Assembly (NCBI GenBank): GCA_016926595.1
Contig: JAFGOG010000427.1
Coordinates: forward strand, 1-28,923
Reading direction: 5' to 3'
Length of the DNA stretch: 28,923 nucleotides
Origin: Anaerolineae bacterium
GTDB taxonomy: Bacteria; Chloroflexota; Anaerolineae; JAAYZQ01
In this document: positions 23,675 through 28,923 of the stretch, piece after piece
Numbering within the stretch: the first letter of the stretch is position 1
Layout of the letters: each line of letters opens with the position of its first letter
Notes under the pieces: generated by a model
Database searches by the model: none
What the model saw: the letters and a program-made list of their open reading frames with translations, nothing else
What the model was told of the DNA's origin: nothing
Translations under genes and position numbers: made by a program

Positions 23675-23706
23675 ATTTGCGTATTAGCCCATTTGCCGAT
23701 TTGAAA
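23675..23706 (+). repeat. Degenerate tandem octamers before the SCP2 gene
   Basis: Four adjacent 8-bp units: ATTTGCGT, ATTAGCCC, ATTTGCCG and ATTTGAAA. The last runs into the ribosome binding site AAAGGAGAAA of ATG 23718. The remainder of the gap (23639-23674) shows nothing recognisable. Confidence 0.6.
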
Positions 23707-23717
23707 GGAGAAACCCA

Positions 23718-24116
23718 ATGAACAGATTTCGCTACCTGAGCCCTGAATGGACCGCCGAGGCCTATCGCCGCCTTAAGGAAGAGTTGACCCCCGACAAAAT
23801 GAAGGACGTCACCTCGTCGATGGTCACCTTTTACGAGAACTGCCCCGATGGCAAGAACCGCGCGCTTTATTACAAGTTTGTGGACGGCGTCGTCGCCGAA
23901 GTCTCGATCCAGGAGGGAGAACCGCCAGAGGCAGAGTTTCGCATCACCGGCGACTATGACACCTTTGCTCGCATCTCCCGCGCCGAGCTGGGCTCCCGTG
24001 CTGCGCTGATGACCGGCAAGCTGCGCCTGCACGGCAACATGGTCAAGGCCCTCAGCCTGTCCGCCGTCGTTGACCGCATGAACAAAGTCCTGGCTACTAT
24101 CCCGACCGAGTATTAA
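23718..24116 (+). CDS. SCP2 sterol-carrier-domain protein
   Basis: A 132-residue single-domain protein with the SCP2 pattern: VTFYENCPDGKNRALYYKFVDGVVAEVSIQEG, a central EAEFRITGDYDTFARISRAEL, and GKLRLHGNMVKALSLSAVVDRMNKVL at the end. SCP2 folds bind hydrophobic ligands such as fatty acyl chains and often serve as lipid carriers or as subunits of lipid-modifying enzymes. A strong AAAGGAG precedes ATG 23718. Its presence inside the GRE operon suggests that the substrate or product is hydrophobic, or that the protein presents a ligand to another operon enzyme. This is inference. Confidence 0.85.
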   Translation: MNRFRYLSPEWTAEAYRRLKEELTPDKMKDVTSSMVTFYENCPDGKNRALYYKFVDGVVAEVSIQEGEPPEAEFRITGDYDTFARISRAELGSRAALMTGKLRLHGNMVKALSLSAVVDRMNKVLATIPTEY

Positions 24117-24159
24117 CCTGCGTGGGGATTGCCCCACTGATGTGTGATAGGAGGACACT

Positions 24160-25377
24160 ATGTCAGCTATCCAGACCGATCCCTATTTTATCGACTTTCC
24201 GGCCCGCATCCGGGCCATCCAGGCTGAAATGGCGGCGCAGGGTATTGACGTCTACCTCGGCTCCCGGCTGCGCACCCTATCCTGGACCGTCGACGCCTTT
24301 TGCCCGTGGCGTTCCTACGTTGTCATCCCGCCCGGCGGCCTGCCCACCGCCTTTACCTTTGTCATCGACGCTGCCCGCGTCGGCCACGACTCCTGGCTCG
24401 GTGAGGACCACGTCCTCGGCTATGCCCCCATGGGCGGTCAGGACCAGATCACCGTCGTCTCTGAGCTGGTCAGCCGCCATTTGAAGGGCGGTAAGGGTGT
24501 CGTCGGCATCGAGAGCGGCATGGCCACCTACCTGCCCGAGGGCAACCTGACCCACTACGAATTCGAGCGTTTCCAGGCCGCCCTGCCCGGCGCCCGCTTG
24601 ATCAATGCCCACGACATTGTCGACCGCCTGTCGATGATCAAAGACGAGGGCACCGTCAACCGCTTTCGCGAGGCTTCGCGCATCGTCGACATCGGCCACC
24701 AGGCAGTCTATGACGCTATCAAGGACGGAGGCTATCGGGGCATGACCGAGACCGAGATCGGCGGACTTGCTGCCTATGCCATGCGCAAGGCCGGCAGCGA
24801 GTGGGAATGGTCCTTCACCGGCGGCAACGAGATCGCCTCCGGCTACCGCACCAGCTTTACCGGCGGCGCCTGCACCCCGGCTACCCGCCGCCAGCTCCAG
24901 CCGGGCGAACCGCTGATGGTCGACCTCCACGCCATGTTCATGCTCGGCTTGGGCGACCACACCCACAACTACCTGCTCGGCCCGGCCACGCCTCGCCAGC
25001 GCTGGCATGCCCAGAACTTTGTCGATCTGGTCGGCTTGTGCCTGGATACCTACAAGCCCGGTGTCACCCCCTCCTGTCTTGCCGACGAGATGATGCTCTT
25101 TGCTGAGGATCATGGCTTTGCCGAGTATATGGTTCCCGGTTTTGAGCATGGCATTGGCCTTATGGGCGATGAATGGCGCATTGGCCTCAACGATGGCCCC
25201 TTTCCCTACTGGACCAATCCCGACCATGCCTACCAGCCCAACGAGATGCTCATCTGCGCCATGCAGTATGCCTGCCCCGAAGAAGCTATCGGCTTTCGCT
25301 ATGAAAACCCGATCCTGATCACCCCCGGCGGCTGCGAGCCATTGTCCCAATTTCCGCTGGCTATTGAGGAGATCTAG
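24160..25377 (+). CDS. M24-family (creatinase/aminopeptidase P fold) enzyme with altered active site
   Basis: A 405-residue protein with the two-domain M24 layout: a creatinase-type N-domain (about 15-155) and a pita-bread C-domain (about 165-395). ATG 24160 has AGGAGG. Of the five usual metal ligands, Asp255 (MVDLHA), Asp266 (11 residues on, GLGDHTHN), His330 (GFEHGIGL) and Glu382 (RYENP) are recognisable. The Glu of the usual 'vftiEPg' position aligns by my reading with Met368 (LICAMQY), and the substrate-side His found in the 'sG.n...pH' region is absent (ASGYRTSFTGG). Such losses occur in creatinase (C-N hydrolysis) and in the lyase DddP. It is therefore unlikely to be an ordinary X-Pro aminopeptidase. 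Co-transcribed with the GRE and with msrA. Confidence 0.8.
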   Translation: MSAIQTDPYFIDFPARIRAIQAEMAAQGIDVYLGSRLRTLSWTVDAFCPWRSYVVIPPGGLPTAFTFVIDAARVGHDSWLGEDHVLGYAPMGGQDQITVVSELVSRHLKGGKGVVGIESGMATYLPEGNLTHYEFERFQAALPGARLINAHDIVDRLSMIKDEGTVNRFREASRIVDIGHQAVYDAIKDGGYRGMTETEIGGLAAYAMRKAGSEWEWSFTGGNEIASGYRTSFTGGACTPATRRQLQPGEPLMVDLHAMFMLGLGDHTHNYLLGPATPRQRWHAQNFVDLVGLCLDTYKPGVTPSCLADEMMLFAEDHGFAEYMVPGFEHGIGLMGDEWRIGLNDGPFPYWTNPDHAYQPNEMLICAMQYACPEEAIGFRYENPILITPGGCEPLSQFPLAIEEI

Positions 25378-25926
25378 ATGCCCAACTCTGATGGCAAACA
25401 AACAGCCACCCTTGCCGGCGGCTGCTTCTGGTGCCTGGAGGCCGTTTTCGATCAGCTCCAGGGTGTCGAGTCGGTCGAGTCCGGTTACTCGGGCGGCGCC
25501 GTGCCCAACCCGACCTACCAACAGGTATGTACCGGCACGACTGGTCACGCCGAGGCGGTGCAGATCACCTTCGAGCCGAGCCTGGTCTCATACCGCGAGA
25601 TCCTGGAACTGTTTTTCGACATTCACGACCCGACTACCCTGAACCGCCAGGGGGCCGATGTTGGCTTCCAGTACCGGTCGGCGATCTTTTACCACGACGA
25701 CAAGCAGAAACAGATTGCCGAGCAGCTCATCCGCGAAAAAACTACCGCCAAGGTCTGGGACGATCCGATCGTGACTGAGGTTGTGCCGTTTGAGGTCTTT
25801 TACCGGGCCGAGGACTATCACCAGGAGTATTTCGAGCGCAACGGCCACCAGCCCTACTGTCGTGTCGTCATTGCGCCCAAGGTGGCCAAATTCCGCAAGC
25901 TCTATCTCGACAGACTAAAACCCTAA
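25378..25926 (+). CDS. msrA: Peptide methionine sulfoxide reductase A
   Basis: A 182-residue protein that reduces (S)-methionine sulfoxide in proteins. The active-site motif is GCFWCLE, with catalytic Cys16; then SGYSGG, VCTGTTGHAEAV and the conserved FFDIHDPTTLNRQGADVGFQYRS region (more than one segment). The start codon directly abuts the upstream stop, and the ribosome binding site GAGGAG lies inside the end of the M24 gene, so it belongs to the GRE operon. It may repair oxidised Met in oxygen-sensitive operon products, or be a generic passenger. The transcript ends at the hairpin 8 bp downstream. Confidence 0.96.
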   Translation: MPNSDGKQTATLAGGCFWCLEAVFDQLQGVESVESGYSGGAVPNPTYQQVCTGTTGHAEAVQITFEPSLVSYREILELFFDIHDPTTLNRQGADVGFQYRSAIFYHDDKQKQIAEQLIREKTTAKVWDDPIVTEVVPFEVFYRAEDYHQEYFERNGHQPYCRVVIAPKVAKFRKLYLDRLKP

Positions 25927-25933
25927 TCGCTCG

Positions 25934-25958
25934 ATGGGGCAGGACAGGCCTGCCCCAT
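25934..25958. terminator. Strong hairpin terminator between convergent operons
   Basis: A perfect 10-bp stem, ATGGGGCAGG (25934-25943) with its complement (25949-25958), loop ACAGG, followed on the plus strand by TCGTTTGTTT. It ends the GRE operon and may also act on the minus strand for the C45 gene. The remaining gap to 26008 holds nothing else. Confidence 0.85.
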
Positions 25959-26008
25959 TCGTTTGTTTACCCTCATCGCCTTTGGTCTTTGGTTTGAGCT
26001 GCCCGTCT

Positions 26009-27046
26009 TTACACGGGCCACCGATACTCCTCGAACCGGTTCCGGCACGGTGCGCCCAGGCAGTAGGCGATCCGTCGCTCCGTCAGGTCGGCCACCAGCG
26101 CCCACAGTGTGGCCTGTGTAGGCCGGTGATGGCACATCGGCGTGCTGTGATCGCGCAGCGCGCCCTGCATCCAGGCCCACGCCTCATCCGGGTCCGTCCC
26201 TTTGTTCATGGAGATTTGTGTCTCCAGCCACCTTACCCGCTCGATCTGCGCCGTCAGGTTGCGATGGCCATGCAGCGGGCGCATCTCCGGCAACTGGAAA
26301 TAGTTGGTCACGACCAGCGCATCCCCAACCGGCGGCCGGACCCGTACCTGCCCCGGATAGGCCTCCACGGCAAACATTTCTTCGGCGTCGGCCACCAGAT
26401 AATTGAACGGGAACAGGTGCGGCATCTCCACAATCCGCGCTACTGCCTCCCTTGCTGTGCGGTACTTTTCCAGCACAATGCGTGGGATCAAGTGGTACGG
26501 CACGCCTGGCGGCACCTGCTCGGGCGTCCGGGCCTGGATCAGGTGCAGCGCGACGAACAGCCCGTGGCTGCTCACTCCATCGTAACAACTGCCGAGCAGC
26601 CCAGCCTGCGTGCCCAGCGACGCCGGATACCCGGCCGGCGACAACCGCCGCAAGTAGCGCTGCCGCTGGCTGTACAGGAAATCGTAGTTGCGGCCAACCA
26701 GCATATGCCCGCTGCGAGGCTGCCGCCACACAAATGTCGTACATCCGCTCAGCGCCCCCTCCGGCAGGTTGAGCGAAAAGTGGGCCAGCACCTCCTCCCA
26801 GCTTCGCCCCTGCGCCGCGGCATAGCCGCGATACTCGTCCAGCAGCGGTGGATGGAGGCAGCCCACTTGGTCGGCGCACGCCTGGGCAAAGGCCAGCTCC
26901 GTCTCCTGGTTGCCCCAACTCTCCACTTCACGCAGCGTCGTCACCGCCCCCATCTGATAGCCTACCTCGTAATGATCCCCTTCCAGCTCCATCACCCGAT
27001 AGTCGGCAACCAGCTCCTGCTCCAAATCCGCATCCCGTTCGCTCAT
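26009..27046 (-). CDS. C45-family (acyl-CoA:6-APA acyltransferase-like) Ntn amide hydrolase
   Basis: A 345-residue protein starting at ATG 27046, whose ATGA overlaps the stop of the kinase gene by 4 bp. The N-terminal nucleophile exposed by self-cleavage is predicted to be Cys102 in LSGCTTFVW, followed by the family's GRNYDF segment and VGYQMG near residue 28. Members of C45 cleave or form linear amide bonds, for example fungal penicillin acyltransferase and bacterial N-acyl amidases. No signal peptide. Last gene of the GH4-kinase-C45 operon, which hints at deacylation of an N-acylated sugar or a cell-wall or dipeptide fragment; this is inference. No Shine-Dalgarno is evident, consistent with coupled reinitiation. 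Confidence 0.85.
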   Translation of the reverse strand: MSERDADLEQELVADYRVMELEGDHYEVGYQMGAVTTLREVESWGNQETELAFAQACADQVGCLHPPLLDEYRGYAAAQGRSWEEVLAHFSLNLPEGALSGCTTFVWRQPRSGHMLVGRNYDFLYSQRQRYLRRLSPAGYPASLGTQAGLLGSCYDGVSSHGLFVALHLIQARTPEQVPPGVPYHLIPRIVLEKYRTAREAVARIVEMPHLFPFNYLVADAEEMFAVEAYPGQVRVRPPVGDALVVTNYFQLPEMRPLHGHRNLTAQIERVRWLETQISMNKGTDPDEAWAWMQGALRDHSTPMCHHRPTQATLWALVADLTERRIAYCLGAPCRNRFEEYRWPV

Positions 27047-28014
27047 TTGCGCATTTGCCTTGTCGTCGCGATCAGCCTTTCGCGCACTGCACTCGTCGCC
27101 AGCCCGACCTGCTCCATCGCCAGCAGCACCCCGCCCACCACCGGCGGTGCTGTCAGCCGCACCAGCCGCGCCCCTGGCGCCACGGCGTGAATCGTCGCCC
27201 GCATCGCCTCGATGAGCGCCGGGCTGCCGTCGTACAGGCTGCCCACCAGCACTACCTCCGGATCGACCGACTCAAAGCCGAGCTGACGGATCACCCCCAC
27301 GGCCAGGCTGCCCAACTCTGTCCCTGCCCAGCGGATCAGCTCCTGCGCCACCTGGTCGCCGCCGGCCGCCGCCTGGAAGATCAGCGGCGCGGCCGACGCT
27401 GATAGCTCATAGCGGCCCATGTACAGCCCTTCCAGCAGGTCCGCCAGGTCCACCGCGCCGACCGCCTCCACGAACGCCTGGCTCAGTCGGGTGGGCGGGC
27501 CGCGTCTGGTCCAGTCCATTGCTGCCATCTGCACCGCCCTGGCCACCATCTCCGCCGCGCCGCCGCCCTCGCCGAACCAGGTTCCGCAGCCGGTCACCCG
27601 GCCCTCACGGCCCTGCTGGTCGCGGCCGCGGCAGTTGTTGCTCGTCCCGGCCACAACTGCCACACCCCAGCCCTCCGACGCCCCGGCCAGCAGCCCGATC
27701 ACCGTGTCATTGACAAAAGCGCAAGGCCCGGCCAGCCCTATCGCCTCGATCGCCTGGCGGGTCGGCTCCCATTCGCTCGGCCAGTCATACCCGGCGATGC
27801 CGAACCCGACCGCGGTGACTTGTTCCTTGCCGATCCCGGCGGCAGCCAGGGCCTGTTCGGTGATCGCCCTCAGCGTCGCCGCCAGCCCATCCCAGCCGAC
27901 CACCTCCCAGTTCCCCGGCCCGCCCTCGCCAAAGCCAATGGCCTGTCCCTCCTCGTCGGCCACCAGCGCATGGCTCTTGGTTCCGCCGATGTCAACTCCT
28001 AGGAAATACCGCAT
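27043..28014 (-). CDS. BadF/BadG/BcrA/BcrD-type ATPase, probable N-acetylglucosamine (amino-sugar) kinase
   Basis: A 323-residue ASKHA-fold protein. The start is ATG 28014, overlapping the upstream stop as TGATG; longer frames merely read through the GH4 gene. The phosphate-1 motif is FLGVDIGGTKSHALVAD at the N-terminus, and the second nucleotide motif is VVAGTSNNCRG. WFGEGGGA and the C-terminal VGSLYDGSPALIEAM are also typical. Size and motifs fit the GlcNAc/MurNAc kinase branch, rather than the benzoyl-CoA reductase activators, which need a CxxC region I do not see. Sandwiched between a GH4 glycosidase and an amidase, it probably phosphorylates a liberated sugar. Confidence 0.85.
   Translation of the reverse strand: MRYFLGVDIGGTKSHALVADEEGQAIGFGEGGPGNWEVVGWDGLAATLRAITEQALAAAGIGKEQVTAVGFGIAGYDWPSEWEPTRQAIEAIGLAGPCAFVNDTVIGLLAGASEGWGVAVVAGTSNNCRGRDQQGREGRVTGCGTWFGEGGGAAEMVARAVQMAAMDWTRRGPPTRLSQAFVEAVGAVDLADLLEGLYMGRYELSASAAPLIFQAAAGGDQVAQELIRWAGTELGSLAVGVIRQLGFESVDPEVVLVGSLYDGSPALIEAMRATIHAVAPGARLVRLTAPPVVGGVLLAMEQVGLATSAVRERLIATTRQMRK
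27045..27060 (-). repeat. Octamer pair at the kinase/C45 gene junction
   Basis: Two units, ATTTGCGC and ATTTGCCT on the plus strand (minus strand: AGGCAAAT, GCGCAAAT), run into the overlapping stop/start ATGA. This is the same octamer type as before the GRE and SCP2 genes, but here it encodes the last residues of the kinase (RQMRK). Confidence 0.4.
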
Positions 28015-28923
28015 CACTGTTTCCAGAACCGCGGCAGGTGCGCCCGATTCGTCACTAGCAGATCCTCCAGTACCTCCCCCACCCGGTTCGCTGCCGGTCC
28101 CAGCGGATGGGCCAGCAGCGCCTGGTAGGTGGCCCGGCGGTCGCCGTCGACTGCGGCGGCTACCGTCAGGATCTCGTACATCTTGACCTGGGCCACCAGC
28201 CCAAAGCAGGCGGGCGGCAGCGGGTCGGCCGGCAGCGGATGGATCCCCCCACCATCGACCCGGCACGGCATCTCCAGCACCCAGTCCGCGGGCCATCCGG
28301 CCACCGCCCCTCGGTGCAGCGCATTGACCACGTGCGTCTCGCCCAGGTCGTTATAATGGGCGTTTAGCAGTTGCGTCGCCACCGTCGAATAGTAGGCTCC
28401 ACCCCGCTTCATCAGATCCTCTGGCGGTTCGGTCCGGTACGGCTCGGCGTACTGCGACAGCAGATCTGCCTCTACCGCCATCACCTCCTCGGCGCGCGAC
28501 GGCGGCCATTTTTCCTGGGTTGCCAGCTTGCGTCCGGTGTAATAGTAGTATTGCAGATAGTAGTTGGGGACCATACCCAGCGCCTCGATCGTGGCGGGGT
28601 CCCATTCGGGATCCGCCTGGCTGCGCAGTTCTGCCAGCAGGCCGTCCATGATCTGCGGCCACATCTCCTGCCCGCCGACCCGCAGCCCGCGATGCCACGA
28701 CAGGTGATTGAGCCCCAGCGTGTCCAGTTCTGCCTGCTCCGGATCAGGCCAGCCACGGGGCAGCGCCCCTATAGCACCCAAATTGCCCAGCATCTCCATC
28801 TTGGTCGTGATCGCCACGTTGCACACCCCCACCGACGGCACGTCGGGCGCGTGGCGGGCCAGCGCCTCGGTCACCAGCCCGGCCGGGTTCGCAAAGTTGA
28901 CCAGCAGCGCCCCGGGAGCCAGC
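28014..28923 (-). CDS. GH4-family 6-phospho-beta-glucosidase-like glycosidase, N-terminus beyond window
   Basis: The frame remains open to the right edge, and residues before the first GTG (28874) still match the family (LVNFANPAGLVTEALA), so the N-terminal Rossmann NAD-binding part lies outside. Seen: the Asn-Pro motif NPAGLVTEA; the metal-binding Cys-Asn in SVGVCNVAI; the His in GLNHLSWHRGL; and the later RGGAYYSTVATQLLNAHYND with VLEMPCRVDGGGIHP. GH4 enzymes use NAD+ and a divalent metal to cleave 6-phospho-glycosides by an oxidation-elimination mechanism. First visible gene of the operon with the sugar kinase and the C45 amidase. The exact sugar cannot be read from the sequence. Confidence 0.92.
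   Translation of the reverse strand, partial: LAPGALLVNFANPAGLVTEALARHAPDVPSVGVCNVAITTKMEMLGNLGAIGALPRGWPDPEQAELDTLGLNHLSWHRGLRVGGQEMWPQIMDGLLAELRSQADPEWDPATIEALGMVPNYYLQYYYYTGRKLATQEKWPPSRAEEVMAVEADLLSQYAEPYRTEPPEDLMKRGGAYYSTVATQLLNAHYNDLGETHVVNALHRGAVAGWPADWVLEMPCRVDGGGIHPLPADPLPPACFGLVAQVKMYEILTVAAAVDGDRRATYQALLAHPLGPAANRVGEVLEDLLVTNRAHLPRFWKQ

Noticed and set aside
26009..27046. MsrA and C45 genes as one functional unit
   Set aside because: They are convergent and separated by a strong terminator.
1..28923. CRISPR arrays, insertion sequences, tRNA or rRNA genes, toxin-antitoxin or phage defence genes
   Set aside because: Looked for on both strands; no spaced direct repeats, transposase motifs, cloverleaf-like sequences or defence domains were recognised.

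Overview
The window reads as GC-rich bacterial chromosome from a free-living anaerobe or facultative anaerobe, most likely a Chloroflexota (Anaerolineae-like) lineage. This placement is inference. It rests on the gene style, on the C-terminal LYLPLILK tail of a secreted protein and the CLPIVARNYPP segment after a Tat signal (both look like the short proline/aliphatic 'YLPL' motifs of exported Chloroflexi proteins), and on short GC-rich hairpins and ATTTGC-type octamers between genes. No rRNA, tRNA, CRISPR array, transposase or phage gene was seen. Genes are tightly packed; the longest gene-free stretches are 13453-13726 and 17773-18023.

Left part (1-7050): a truncated STAS-domain fusion protein is translationally coupled to a phytoene-desaturase-like FAD oxidoreductase. 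A bidirectional terminator follows, then a minus-strand operon from a strong promoter at 7021-7049: CocE/NonD-type alpha/beta hydrolase, then TldD, then TldE. This looks like a peptide-processing unit.

Middle (7118-15108): a secreted multidomain beta-sandwich protein (DUF5107-like); a divergent PlsY-like membrane acyltransferase; and a minus-strand pair, FAD-dependent glycerol-3-phosphate dehydrogenase plus an alkyldihydroxyacetone-phosphate-synthase-like oxidase, which together suggest glycerolipid or ether-lipid chemistry. Divergent from these, behind a near-consensus promoter and a leader with mutually exclusive pairings, is a methyltransferase-type corrinoid protein coupled to a helical-repeat protein.

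Right part (15112-25926): a GH3 beta-glucosidase with a PA14 insertion diverges from the most interesting locus, a seven-gene plus-strand unit. Its genes encode a glycyl radical enzyme (GRE), a split-barrel flavin-type protein, a Tat-exported DUF362 protein, the radical-SAM activase, an SCP2 protein, an M24 (creatinase/aminopeptidase-P fold) enzyme with altered active-site residues, and MsrA. It starts at a good promoter (17938-17966) and ends at a strong hairpin terminator (25934-25958). The GRE has the Cys-x-Glu pair of eliminating GREs, but in an unusual context, and the neighbours match no GRE pathway I know. It is the best candidate here for an undescribed system.

Right edge (26009-28923): a minus-strand, overlapping operon of a truncated GH4 glycosidase, a BadF/GlcNAc-kinase-type sugar kinase and a C45 amide hydrolase, probably for sugar or amino-sugar salvage.
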